From CAYGZQ01 sp964354375 [NCBI: uncultured Planctomycetota bacterium] (GTDB taxonomy: Bacteria > JAJVIF01 > JAPKYR01): a DNA stretch of 25,313 nt. The stretch covers positions 1 through 25,313 of the forward strand of contig CAYGZQ010000046.1 in NCBI GenBank assembly GCA_964354375.1. The letters run 5' to 3'. The translations under genes were made by a program, and so were the position numbers. Under the pieces are notes generated by a model that worked only from the letters and a program-made list of their open reading frames with translations, ran no database searches and was not told where the DNA came from. Shown in pieces: positions 7,793 to 16,257 of the stretch (position 1 is the stretch's first letter; every line of letters starts with the position of its first letter).

Positions 7793-8176
7793 TCATGCAG
7801 ACTTGGGTCTCCGGGTGGCGGCGCTGACTAATGTTATGAGGAAGGCGATTGCGATAATCCCGAAGATGCCGCCCAGTACCCACCAGTTGATATCACTCCA
7901 CTCCATGTCCTCACGCTTCACCACCCTCCACCACAGGTAAAAGTACACCGAGCCGCCTCCGCCGAGGAACCATCCGAAAAACAGCGCCAGGTGCGAGGCA
8001 AGCAGCGCGTTGTGCCCCCCGTACGCTGCATCGAACAGGTAGAACAGCCCTACCATAAGCAGCCATACACCGATCGCAAGTCCCACAACCATCCAGGTGT
8101 TCGGGCTGGTCAGGAAGTTGATAATCTGCAGCCACCAGGGCACGGGCATATCAGTTTGTAACATCATCATCAACAT
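7793..8176 (-). CDS. Small inner-membrane protein, three TM helices
   Basis: This is a 127-residue protein with three hydrophobic helices at about 28-47, 62-83 and 98-117. The second contains a GWFLGGGGSVYFYLWW stretch, and the tail is short and positively charged (TRRPKSA), which favours a cytosolic C-terminus. I recognise no family. The ATG at 8176 is preceded by AAAGGAGAG about ten bases upstream. It sits between the membrane-anchored vWA-like protein gene (28 bases upstream) and the tubulin-like gene (42 bases downstream), so it may anchor the cytosolic tubulin-like protein to the envelope module; that is inferred from position only. Confidence 0.85.
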   Translation of the reverse strand: MLMMMLQTDMPVPWWLQIINFLTSPNTWMVVGLAIGVWLLMVGLFYLFDAAYGGHNALLASHLALFFGWFLGGGGSVYFYLWWRVVKREDMEWSDINWWVLGGIFGIIAIAFLITLVSAATRRPKSA

Positions 8177-8204
8177 GGCACTCAGTCTCTCCTTTGCGCG
8201 TTTA

Positions 8205-10127
8205 TCAATTTATGTGGCTCTTCAGCTCAAGCTCCTCACGCGACGGACTCTCCTCGTGCTTGAGCCGGAAAACCATGCGAGTAGTAACCTCGTTGCGACT
8301 GAAGTAGTCGAAGAACCCATGAATGGTCACGTTGGTGACCGAAGTGTTCGCGACGATCAACTCGAGGCCGGGCACGTTCATCCTTTCCAGGACTATGGGG
8401 ATAAAAGCGCGCCTGATCTCGGCGAATTCCTCCTCAAGCTTGCCGAATTCGCCCTGCTGCAGACGTATCACGTTCATTGCCACGCCGCCGGCCTTGCCCT
8501 GGTAGGCCCCTCCGGCGATAAGAATCCGCCCGCCGCGGAGCTTCATCCGCAGCCTGTAATCATAATTGCCCATGAGCACGAGCACTTCCAGCGACCTCCG
8601 TGCGGGCAGGAACGGGATCAGGTCGAAAAACGCGAAGAAGCCGATAATCAACGCCACAAGGATGAGGAAAAGCAGCGGCCAAAGCGCCCCCGTCCCGCAA
8701 CCATCGGGCGGTGGCGGAGGAGGAGGCGGGGGACCATCGCCCTCAACCGTGAGATCGAGGTCGGACTCGACAACGCCGCCGGGTCGCTGAATGAGGACCG
8801 TGATGTCGAACAGCCCTGCCTTGAGGAATTTCAGAGTTGTCGTCGCGGCCGTCCGCTTGGACTTCACTTCCTCGTACGTGGACCCGCCATTGCCGCCCGC
8901 TTCGTCAGCCCGGAGGCCGACTCTCGTCCTGTCCCACAAGACCTGGTCTCCGGTCGGAAGATCCACCACCTGGATCTCGACTTCATCTTGAACCTTCGGC
9001 TTGTCCGGATTAGCCTTCAGGTCGATAGCCTTGACAACCACTGTGCGATAAGTCGAGTTGTCCTCTTTCGTGATTTCCACGCCGTTCTGGCCGGGATCGA
9101 TTCTTGTCCAGACGGCATTGACGCTGGGGTTGTAGCTGCCGGGTTTGGTATAGATCACATCCTGATTGGGTGAGTCCTGGCGTCCCAATGGTCTCGCATT
9201 CTCGCCGAAATCCCATTCGTAGTGAATCTGCCCCTCGTTCTGGGCCTCCGCGAGGCTTTGAGGAAGAACAGCCGTGAGCCTTATCTGATCGCCGACCAGA
9301 ATCGGGTCCTTTGCGTCCAGACTGATCGTCACTTCGAAGGCCTCACCGGGAGGGGGAGGCGGAGGAGGGGTAATCGCTGCCGCCTTCCGGTTCATCAGAA
9401 TCTGCACGCACATCTCCCTGGTCTGAACGGGACGATTACGGTCGACGCGCGGGTACGGCCACGATTTCGAAACCCGGTCGGTCAGGCCCCCGGTGAAGGC
9501 TTCGATTGTCTCCTCAAATCCCTGGGGCCTCGGAATCGTCTCATCTCCCCTGGTAGCACAGCCTCCGATATTCGAGAAGGTGAGAATAATCGTGGGGATA
9601 TCTTCGTCAAGGCCCTTGATGGCTTCCGTCACAGCCCAGTACCAGTCCCACTTCCCGACAATGCTCTCGGGGTCGAAAAGGCCGTATACATTGCTTTTGT
9701 CGCTGCTGACCAGCTGATTCCAGTGAGCGTCGACAAACCGAGCGCCGTTGCTGTAGGCGTACGGCAGAACGGTTATGTAGTTCCCTTCGAGAAGGAGGTC
9801 ATCGACCAGACGTTTGTACATGCCCTGCATCATCGCGAAGTCGGGGGCGACATTCCGTGTTTCTCTGGCAAGATCGAAGATGACCACCAGGTGAATCGGG
9901 TCCTTGGTCAGAGCCAGGCCGGGTGAGAGCTGGTACAGCCTCGCCATGAGCTGCCGCGCAGCTATGGAAGCGACCGCATCGAGGTTCCCGGACTGAGTGG
10001 CCTGACCTGTCTCGATCCCGCCGGATGCCGGCTCCTCTGACTCAGCACCATGAGCTGCCGCACCCAGCGCGAGCATGCACAGCATGACGCAGAAGGTCAC
10101 CAGTTTAGAGCTCAAGCGCAGCCTCAA
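8205..10127 (-). CDS. Exported vWA-like/PKD-like protein with TM anchor and cytosolic domain
   Basis: This 640-residue protein starts with a Sec-type signal peptide (about 1-28) on a TTG codon at 10127. An AAGGAGG ribosome site six bases upstream supports that start, and the TTGA overlaps the previous stop codon. Residues about 77-250 are vWA-like: strand PIHLVVIFDLARET, a conserved GKWDWYWAV motif, then IPTIILTFSN. The DxSxS MIDAS motif is degenerate (D-L-A-R-E). After a proline run (254-260) comes a PKD-like domain (265-365; YEWDFG), another beta domain, a nine-proline run (466-474), a TM helix (about 482-502) and a ~135-residue cytosolic domain. The vWA and PKD parts should lie outside the inner membrane. 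It is the only one of the three related vWA-like proteins with a TM anchor and cytosolic part, so it is a likely connector to the tubulin-like protein. Confidence 0.85.
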   Translation of the reverse strand: MRLRLSSKLVTFCVMLCMLALGAAAHGAESEEPASGGIETGQATQSGNLDAVASIAARQLMARLYQLSPGLALTKDPIHLVVIFDLARETRNVAPDFAMMQGMYKRLVDDLLLEGNYITVLPYAYSNGARFVDAHWNQLVSSDKSNVYGLFDPESIVGKWDWYWAVTEAIKGLDEDIPTIILTFSNIGGCATRGDETIPRPQGFEETIEAFTGGLTDRVSKSWPYPRVDRNRPVQTREMCVQILMNRKAAAITPPPPPPPGEAFEVTISLDAKDPILVGDQIRLTAVLPQSLAEAQNEGQIHYEWDFGENARPLGRQDSPNQDVIYTKPGSYNPSVNAVWTRIDPGQNGVEITKEDNSTYRTVVVKAIDLKANPDKPKVQDEVEIQVVDLPTGDQVLWDRTRVGLRADEAGGNGGSTYEEVKSKRTAATTTLKFLKAGLFDITVLIQRPGGVVESDLDLTVEGDGPPPPPPPPPDGCGTGALWPLLFLILVALIIGFFAFFDLIPFLPARRSLEVLVLMGNYDYRLRMKLRGGRILIAGGAYQGKAGGVAMNVIRLQQGEFGKLEEEFAEIRRAFIPIVLERMNVPGLELIVANTSVTNVTIHGFFDYFSRNEVTTRMVFRLKHEESPSREELELKSHIN

Positions 10128-11212
10128 TTCGAGCCTCCTTCCGAGGGTTGGTTCGTTTGAATGGGCTCAATCGAGCTCGTGAACAGATCGGTCCTGCCGG
10201 GACCGATCCAGTGAACCGCGACTCTCGGCTTGTATACTCCCTGTTTAGTGTATGTCCAGGTGACGGTGTCGGAAGCGGAATTCGCGCCCCCAAGCACCTC
10301 TCCGTCGGAATCCCAGTAATATTCGACTTTCCCGGCCCTGGCGGCATCGAGCAGAGGACCGTGCAGGACCGCCCGAAGAGTGACCGGCTCGCCGACCTTG
10401 ACAGGACCCGTGCCGTCCTTGACCAGCTCGACAGAGGCGGATACGTATTCGCCGGAAGCCTGGCGCAAGGCGGCTCTGTTAAGAAGGATATGAGAATACA
10501 TAGTGGAATCGCGACGGGGGAACTCCAGCGTCGTCCGCTCAGACAATCCCCCCGTGAACGCATCGACGGCCTCCCGGGAGCCCTCAGGAAGCCTAAGCGA
10601 CGGATCCTCCTGCAGTTTCCCACCTTCTATATCGGACAAAGCGACGACTATTGTCGGGATCTCGGCAAGTTGATCCTCATTGATGCGGTTGATGACATCT
10701 GTGACCGCCCAGTTCCAGTCCCAGCCCCCCTCTATGGTGATCGGCCTGAACAACCCCGGCAAAGCAGCGCGCTGCCTCGGGTCCTCGGGGACCTCCTGGT
10801 ACCAGGATGTGTGAGCGAATCTGTAGCCCACGTTGTATGCGTAAGGCACCACCGAAAGGCGGTCTCTCGGAAGAATGAAATCCTCGATAAGACAATCGTA
10901 TATCTTCTGCATCCGCTCAAGACCCGACTGGCTGATTCTCCCGTTGTTGGGAACGTCGAAAATCAGCACCAGATGGATCGGGTCGGTGAGGACGCGGGAC
11001 GACCGAGAGCAGACCTCGGCGGCGATCTGTCGCGCCTCAAGACAGACTTCATCGGGAGCCACTACCGACGGGAAGGTATCAACGACCTGCGCCACCGGTG
11101 GGGGAGGACCGGGCGACACGTTCGTTTTGCGTACGGGGAGGCAGGCGACGCATCCGGCCAAACTGCACACAACCAGTAAGTTCAGCCCGGACCGTCGGAA
11201 TCGCGTCATCAC
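10124..11212 (-). CDS. Lipoprotein with vWA-like and PKD-like domains (paralogue 2)
   Basis: This is a 362-residue lipoprotein. Its signal peptide has a positively charged start (RFRR), a hydrophobic core and lipobox LAGC, which makes Cys21 the lipidated residue. The next residue is Val, not Asp, so by the E. coli rule it would go to the outer membrane. The vWA-like domain (about 78-245) has HLVLIFDVPNNG (MIDAS degenerate, no DxSxS), GGWDWNWAV and IPTIVVALSDIEGG. A PKD-like domain follows (about 257-345; YYWDSDG, then VTWTYTKQGVYKPRV). It is closely related to both flanking genes, so this is a local triplication with divergence. The GTG at 11212 (or ATG at 11209) overlaps the upstream stop, and its own stop overlaps the next start, so translation is probably coupled. 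Ligand unknown; vWA domains usually bind proteins. Confidence 0.85.
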   Translation of the reverse strand: MMTRFRRSGLNLLVVCSLAGCVACLPVRKTNVSPGPPPPVAQVVDTFPSVVAPDEVCLEARQIAAEVCSRSSRVLTDPIHLVLIFDVPNNGRISQSGLERMQKIYDCLIEDFILPRDRLSVVPYAYNVGYRFAHTSWYQEVPEDPRQRAALPGLFRPITIEGGWDWNWAVTDVINRINEDQLAEIPTIVVALSDIEGGKLQEDPSLRLPEGSREAVDAFTGGLSERTTLEFPRRDSTMYSHILLNRAALRQASGEYVSASVELVKDGTGPVKVGEPVTLRAVLHGPLLDAARAGKVEYYWDSDGEVLGGANSASDTVTWTYTKQGVYKPRVAVHWIGPGRTDLFTSSIEPIQTNQPSEGGSN

Positions 11213-12447
11213 TGCCCACCTTCTTCCGACTCTGAAGTCTTCTGCACTATCAGGTCGGTCTCGCCCTGGAAGAGATTCGGGCTTGCGGCCTCGGTCCAGG
11301 TCATGCCGACTCTGGGCTTATACACACCGGCCTGAGTGTACGTCCATGTCACGGTGTCGGAGGCCGAATCGGCGACACCTTCAACCGTCCCATCCGAGAA
11401 CCAGTAAAATCGAGCCTGTCCGGTATCCGCAAGGTGACCAAGGCGCTCCGGCAGTCGGGCTTTCAAAGTGACTGCCTCGCCGACATGAATCGGTCCCTGA
11501 TTTTCGATGATCAGCTCAATGGCCTGGGGGTCCACTTGAGGGAGAATCAGACCGGAAGCGGTTTTGTTGACGAGGATATGCGCAGACATCTCGGTGGCGC
11601 CGGAGCTCTGATCGCCGGCGGCGGTTCGGTTGAAGAGAAAGCCTGCCGAGGCCGGGAGCGAAGTGCCGATCGATCTGGGCGGGAGTCCGGCTGACATGGC
11701 CGAACGGTCATAGGGAAAGCGGATGGACGTTACGGACACACCGGGTGGGGCGAATTGATCGATTTTCTTTTGGATCTCGGACGGTACCGGGGTCGATTCG
11801 TCAGCCCGGAGCGCTCCACCGCTCAGGTTGGAGAATGCGATGATGACGGTCGGGACATCCGTGATACCCCCGTCCTCGATTGACTTGATGGCCATTGCCG
11901 AGGCGGCGGTCCAGTCCCAGGTGCCTGGAATGGTCCCCTGTTGAAAGAATGAGTCCGCAATGGTCCTTCGATAGGGTTCCAGTGGCAGCTCGATATACCA
12001 GGCCGCGAACGGCGATTCGAGGCCCTTGTTGTACGCGAAAGGCAGAACGGAAAGCCTGTCTCCGGAGGCGAGAAACCCGTCCACGAGGCAGTCGTACATC
12101 TTCTGCATCAACGCGATGTCCTTCTCGCCGTTTCTGGGCTCGGCAGCCAGGTCAAGGATCACGACCAGATGGAACGATGTTCTCAGCAGGCCGGGAGCAA
12201 GAGAGTAGACGGTCGATGCGATCCGCACACCCTCTTCGCAGGAAGTGGAAAGTTGTCCGTCACCGGGTCCCTGGGAGACGGAATGGCCCGGGCCCGCGGG
12301 CTGATCGCCGGTCGGGAAAGTGTCGATCACTCGCGCTTGCAGCTCATCGGGCGAGGTCTTGCCCACGCCGGTATCAGCCGGCTTGGGGCAGCCTGCAGCG
12401 AGGCAAGCAGCCAAGACCACTGACAGCCCGAGGACAATGTGCCTCAC
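11209..12447 (-). CDS. Lipoprotein with vWA-like and PKD-like domains (paralogue 1)
   Basis: This is a 412-residue lipoprotein. GTG at 12447 is chosen over the in-frame TTG at 12450 because AAGGAGG lies six bases upstream of the GTG but only three from the TTG. The signal peptide offers two candidate lipidation sites in VVLAACLAAGC. The vWA-like domain (about 92-298) has HLVVILDLAAEP (degenerate MIDAS), GTWDWTAAS and VPTVIIAFSN. A PKD-like domain follows (about 307-402; FYWFSDG, VTWTYTQAGVYKPRVGM). Compared with its two paralogues it has an extra ~30-residue segment near 245-285. It is the first of the three vWA-like genes in transcription order and overlaps the second by four bases. The predicted location is the periplasmic face of a membrane. 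Three different copies suggest a hetero-oligomer, by inference. Confidence 0.85.
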   Translation of the reverse strand: MRHIVLGLSVVLAACLAAGCPKPADTGVGKTSPDELQARVIDTFPTGDQPAGPGHSVSQGPGDGQLSTSCEEGVRIASTVYSLAPGLLRTSFHLVVILDLAAEPRNGEKDIALMQKMYDCLVDGFLASGDRLSVLPFAYNKGLESPFAAWYIELPLEPYRRTIADSFFQQGTIPGTWDWTAASAMAIKSIEDGGITDVPTVIIAFSNLSGGALRADESTPVPSEIQKKIDQFAPPGVSVTSIRFPYDRSAMSAGLPPRSIGTSLPASAGFLFNRTAAGDQSSGATEMSAHILVNKTASGLILPQVDPQAIELIIENQGPIHVGEAVTLKARLPERLGHLADTGQARFYWFSDGTVEGVADSASDTVTWTYTQAGVYKPRVGMTWTEAASPNLFQGETDLIVQKTSESEEGGQ

Positions 12448-12453
12448 CAAAGA

Positions 12454-12460
12454 CCTCCTT
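12454..12460 (-). promoter_or_regulatory. Strong ribosome binding site deciding the GTG start
   Basis: AAGGAGG on the minus strand lies six bases upstream of GTG at 12447 and overlaps the stop codon (12459-12461) of the preceding gene. Its position argues for the GTG rather than the TTG at 12450 and implies that translation of the vWA-like triplet is linked to termination of the upstream gene. Confidence 0.65.
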
Positions 12461-13970
12461 ATTCGGGCCGGTAATGCAACTGGATTCCCTTGCAGGTCGA
12501 TCCTTCAACCAGACTCTCGATAAAAACCACCGAACCGTCGTGACCCACCATATGCAGCCTGCGATTCGACTGGGTCATCGGGTTATTCGTCGGCTTCTTC
12601 GGGTTCCTCGATAGATCATGAACATTATAAAAAGACAGATTGTGTTTGAATCGAACCATCGCCAATTGCTGCGCGCTGTAATCGATCACCTTCAGATCCT
12701 CAACCTGGACACTGTCCGGGAATTGAATAAGGCTCTGCAGGATCGGAATGTGATTGGGGAGGTTCACTATCAGCACCATCCCCTGTTTCGAGCCGGGCAC
12801 GCGTCCCGGGACCAGCAGATGCCTGTAGCCCACCGCAGGGAGAGTCCGGCGATTGTCCGTCGGCTCGAATCTGCCCGGGTAGTCCTTCGGGACCTGACGC
12901 CCACCTTCGAGCGAAATGTAACCCTTCTGATGGACAAGCAGCACCCGACCCCCTCGGGCGGCGGCAAACCAGACATCCAGAATCCCGGCATTGCTCCAGA
13001 CTTCCGAATCCCTCGGGCCTGTGGACCCGTCCGCGGCGATCCTGTGCAGAAACCTGTTCTTGTCGAAAAAGTACAGGCTGTTGCCGTCTGCGAACGGTCG
13101 GAGACCCGGCATGTTCTGATGCATCCAGTCGAACGGCTGGATATTCGGAGAAGACCAGTTGAGGTCCCCGAACGAGCCGTTGCGCCAGTTCACAACCCTC
13201 GCACCCTCCCGCTGGCTGTAGGTCAGCAGAACGAGCTGATTGCCAATCGGGAGGCAGGCCTGCAGCCCGGTTACATCGACACGCTGCAACTGGTCGCCTC
13301 TTGCGAGACTGGGAAGGAAACCCGACCAGAATCGGTCAGGCTCGATAACGACAAGGCATCCGTCAAGACCGATCGCCATCCCGGAGAGCAGTTCCTCCAT
13401 GTGCTGGCCGCTCATGTAGTGGTTCATCTGGCTAAGGGGAAGGCGATTGGCGAACTGAACGGTGCTTGTGCGCGGATCGAAATTGTAGATGTCGATCCCC
13501 TTCTGGTTGACGAGCAAAAGCAAACCGAACGCGCTAAGGGAGCCGTAGATAATTTCGTCGGCGCCCTGCAGAGGGAGGGGAACGAGGTTTTCATTGACGG
13601 CCGAGTCCCCGACAGGGACGTACGATGTGAAATCAATGGCATTCGAGTTGTCAGCGTCTCCCGAGATCGCCCGCTGACCGTGGAAAAGGTCCACCAGGCG
13701 CTCATCGCTGCAGCCGGGGAGGCCGCATGTCATGCTGGAGATCGCGTAAAGCTGGCCGCAACGCCTGCATCGCTTCAGAGGCTTGCGGCAGGACGGGGTG
13801 TCGTGCCTTCGGTCGTCGAGGAGGACCCACTCAGTCAGGTCGTGCTTAACGGTCTGGCAATAGGGGCACGGTTGACGGAGAGGGTGACCGCAGTACGGGC
13901 AGTACGCGCTCCCATCAATCTGCACCTGACGTTCGCACTGTGGACAATGAATCGGCATGCTGACCACCAT
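12459..13970 (-). CDS. Multi-zinc-ribbon protein with beta-propeller-like domain
   Basis: The N-terminal ~90 residues hold CxxC pairs at 9/12, 24/27, 35/38 and 68/71, with further Cys at 61, 82 and 87. This is enough for about three zinc ribbons. Residues about 115-503 are beta-rich with repeated blocks such as LLLLVNQKGIDIYNF, QLVLLTYSQ, SLYFFDKNRFLHRI, RVLLVHQKGYISL and SVVFIESLV, spaced like propeller blades. No canonical WD40 or kelch signature is seen. There is no signal peptide or TM helix, so it is cytosolic. ATG at 13970 follows GGAG closely; ATG at 13958 is an alternative. It follows the GrpE-like membrane protein gene by 15 bases. It is probably a scaffold: zinc ribbons also occur in the tubulin-like and Hsp70-like partners. 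Function is inferred from architecture only. Confidence 0.8.
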   Translation of the reverse strand: MVVSMPIHCPQCERQVQIDGSAYCPYCGHPLRQPCPYCQTVKHDLTEWVLLDDRRHDTPSCRKPLKRCRRCGQLYAISSMTCGLPGCSDERLVDLFHGQRAISGDADNSNAIDFTSYVPVGDSAVNENLVPLPLQGADEIIYGSLSAFGLLLLVNQKGIDIYNFDPRTSTVQFANRLPLSQMNHYMSGQHMEELLSGMAIGLDGCLVVIEPDRFWSGFLPSLARGDQLQRVDVTGLQACLPIGNQLVLLTYSQREGARVVNWRNGSFGDLNWSSPNIQPFDWMHQNMPGLRPFADGNSLYFFDKNRFLHRIAADGSTGPRDSEVWSNAGILDVWFAAARGGRVLLVHQKGYISLEGGRQVPKDYPGRFEPTDNRRTLPAVGYRHLLVPGRVPGSKQGMVLIVNLPNHIPILQSLIQFPDSVQVEDLKVIDYSAQQLAMVRFKHNLSFYNVHDLSRNPKKPTNNPMTQSNRRLHMVGHDGSVVFIESLVEGSTCKGIQLHYRPE

Positions 13971-13985
13971 TCTCTCCAGACTGCA

Positions 13986-15584
13986 CTACGGCTTGATGAG
14001 ACGGACAACCTGGGCCTTGATCGGCACCTTGCCCTTATATTCCAGACCGGGACGTATCACCGAGTGTATTTTGTTCTGCTTGGTCGGATCGGTCGTCGGG
14101 ATCGGCCTGACCGCATTGTGACGAGTCTCATCGAAAACATCCCCCTGTTTCGGATTTATGCTCCTGAATTCGCGGTCCTTGAGAAGGTCCCCGATCGCAA
14201 TGGGCAGCACGTAATGCGTGAACCTCGCAAGACGACCCAGCGCCTGGTCCGCCCCGAACCGCCCGATCACTTCGTACGATACATCCTGCAACGTCTCTTC
14301 ATCCGGGTATACCGTCGGAAGGAACAGCACCTGGAAGTTTTCCTTGACGTATTTCTCGAGCTCATCCGCATTGGAGCCTCTGATCTTCTCAAGCATCGCC
14401 TCCATCGTATCCAGGCGGTCCTTCAGCTTGTCGGCCGCCTCAAGCTCATCCCTGCCGGTGATAAGCCGGTGATCCTTGAACTCCTGCAGCGTCTTGCGCG
14501 TGTTCCTGATGAGTTTACCGAGAGAATCGATATCGATATGCTCGCCCTTTTTCTGACGGTTCCTGAGCTGGTCCGCCGTGGCCGCGTTGCCGTAGAGGTC
14601 CCAGGCTATGAGCACATATTCCTTCTCACGCTCGGCGAGCTTCCAGTTCTTCTCGGCTTCGCTGATCTGCTCCTTGAGGCTCTTCTCAATGCCCTGGATG
14701 CTCCTGACAACCGGGTCGACAAAACTGCCCTTCAGCGAGCCAAGCCTCGCGTCAAAATCGCTCTTCAGGCCGGCCTGCGTCTTATCTATCTTTTCCCGTA
14801 TCTCGTTTGCGATATTGACCTCAACCGCGCTTCTCGATTTCCTGTCCGCATCGCTCGCCTTCTGCATCTGATCGGAAATGGTTTCGAATCGACCTTCCAA
14901 GCCCTTGACGGTTGCAGACAGTTTCTCGATCCCGGAGGACAATTCGCCGATCATACGGTCGACGTTCTGTACGAGAGGGTCGATCGAGTCAAGTCCACCA
15001 GCGGTTACTTTCGGGACGACTGGTGCCCTGGACGATGATATCGTCTCCGACGGCTCGCCCCTGGCTCCCGCACGATAGCCCCTTGCATCTCTAAGCTGCG
15101 CATCGATCTGATCGACCGCAGCGCCGCCTTTCCCTGCGCCCGGGCTCGAGCTCTTAAACCAGGGCTTGTTGGCGCGAGGCTGAGCCGCGCCTTGCGAATC
15201 CACTTTCAGTCTCCTGCCGGCCTTAAGAGCGTGTGCCTGAGCCTCAGCGCCTTGCCTTGTGCGCATCTTGTCGCCCAGTCTTCGCGCCTCTGCCGCCTCG
15301 CTTCGTCTGAGTTCTTCTGCCACTCTCCGCCGTTCTCTCTCTTCCGGGGAGATGTGAGGATGATACTTGAGGACTGAGCCAGTGAAGTAGCTTCTAAGAG
15401 AATACCCGGCGATAAGAATCAGGATGCCAATGATGACCCACCAGACCCAAGGATCAACATCCTCATTCAGGAACCTCCAAAACTGCCTCGCCCCCCCATC
15501 CTCCAAAAAGCAGACAGCAGGGAGCGGTAATGCCCTCCAACTCGCAGAACCCCAGTTCCATCGTCTTCCAATAAGCTTCTTCAT
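13986..15584 (-). CDS. Membrane-anchored coiled-coil protein with GrpE-like C-terminal domain
   Basis: The product is 532 residues long. One TM helix (about 45-64, WVWWVIIGILILIAGYSL) precedes a charged linker (78-195), a long coiled coil (about 200-410) and a C-terminal domain (about 475-530) that strongly recalls GrpE. It has I-N-P-x-x-G-D-V-F-D-x-x-x-H-N-A-V, where GrpE has G-x-x-F-D-P-x-x-H-E-A-V. It then has NKIHSVIRPGLEY and VPIKAQVVRL, where GrpE has NTVVEVVQPGYRL followed by RPAxVxV. GrpE releases ADP from Hsp70, and the gene lies close to an Hsp70-like gene, so a membrane-tethered exchange factor is the simplest reading. ATG at 15584 has an AGGAAG ribosome site. It lies 39 bases after the preceding gene. 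The GrpE likeness is by eye and needs a profile search. Confidence 0.82.
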   Translation of the reverse strand: MKKLIGRRWNWGSASWRALPLPAVCFLEDGGARQFWRFLNEDVDPWVWWVIIGILILIAGYSLRSYFTGSVLKYHPHISPEERERRRVAEELRRSEAAEARRLGDKMRTRQGAEAQAHALKAGRRLKVDSQGAAQPRANKPWFKSSSPGAGKGGAAVDQIDAQLRDARGYRAGARGEPSETISSSRAPVVPKVTAGGLDSIDPLVQNVDRMIGELSSGIEKLSATVKGLEGRFETISDQMQKASDADRKSRSAVEVNIANEIREKIDKTQAGLKSDFDARLGSLKGSFVDPVVRSIQGIEKSLKEQISEAEKNWKLAEREKEYVLIAWDLYGNAATADQLRNRQKKGEHIDIDSLGKLIRNTRKTLQEFKDHRLITGRDELEAADKLKDRLDTMEAMLEKIRGSNADELEKYVKENFQVLFLPTVYPDEETLQDVSYEVIGRFGADQALGRLARFTHYVLPIAIGDLLKDREFRSINPKQGDVFDETRHNAVRPIPTTDPTKQNKIHSVIRPGLEYKGKVPIKAQVVRLIKP

Positions 15585-15623
15585 ACTTCTTCCTGATTCA
15601 AATCCTGCTTCTTGAGCGATTCC

Positions 15624-16187
15624 CTAATCACCACCGCCCTTGTACTGCTCTATCGGCAGCGGGACCTGTATCTGCGTGAGAATGGCGAGCATCTGTCTCA
15701 GCTCTGCAATATCGGCCTTGACCGATTCCTTCAGCGACCCGAACCCCTCGTCGAGATGCGGCACCATCTTTCCGAGCGAGTCGAGCTTCGATTCGAGTTT
15801 TCCGAGAAGCTCCTCGGTACCCTCGACCGTTTTCCCCAGCGACCGGATGGTTTTCTCCGACTTCCTCATCGCCTTGCGGATTTCCTCGAGTTCCCCGGCG
15901 AGAGTGTCGACCTTCTTCTGAAGCTGGAGAAGCATCTCTGCCCCGCCCATACCGGAGGGCTGCGCGGGGATATTGACCCGCACCGGTGCGACAGGGGCCT
16001 CTACGGGCGACGGCACCGCCTGCGGGGAATCGTCGCCGTCCGAACCCCGAACTTCAGGAATAGTCTGCGCCTGCGGACCTGTCCCCGTGGGAGAGGAATG
16101 CTGATAGTACCCGGTCCTGCCCTCACCGCTCTGTGGAAGACGGTCGGTCACGGAATCCTGTTTCTTCTTTTTGAGCCAGTCGATCAT
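15624..16187 (-). CDS. Small soluble coiled-coil protein
   Basis: The protein is 187 residues long starting at ATG 16187 (MIDWLKKKKQD). The frame extends to a TTG at 16211, but no ribosome site precedes that codon, while GAAGAGAGACAGG precedes the ATG. A basic, amphipathic N-terminus that could touch membrane is followed by a Gly/Pro/Ser-rich linker (about 15-85) and a coiled coil (about 88-170), rich in Leu, Glu and Lys with regular spacing. It has no TM helix or signal peptide. Its coiled coil resembles in style that of the genes on either side, with which it may bundle. It is the second gene of the operon. Function unknown. Confidence 0.75.
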   Translation of the reverse strand: MIDWLKKKKQDSVTDRLPQSGEGRTGYYQHSSPTGTGPQAQTIPEVRGSDGDDSPQAVPSPVEAPVAPVRVNIPAQPSGMGGAEMLLQLQKKVDTLAGELEEIRKAMRKSEKTIRSLGKTVEGTEELLGKLESKLDSLGKMVPHLDEGFGSLKESVKADIAELRQMLAILTQIQVPLPIEQYKGGGD

Positions 16188-16257
16188 CCTGTCTCTCTTC
16201 AAAGCACTCAAAGCGCCGTGGAAACCGGATCGGTCCGGGTCCGACGGCGTCTCGATT

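Noticed and set aside
12618-15038. Very long open frame on the plus strand, antisense to the propeller-like and GrpE-like membrane protein genes
   Set aside because: It lacks a ribosome site and recognisable domains and is explained by GC-rich codon bias of the opposite strand, whose proteins have clear zinc ribbons, TM and GrpE-like motifs.
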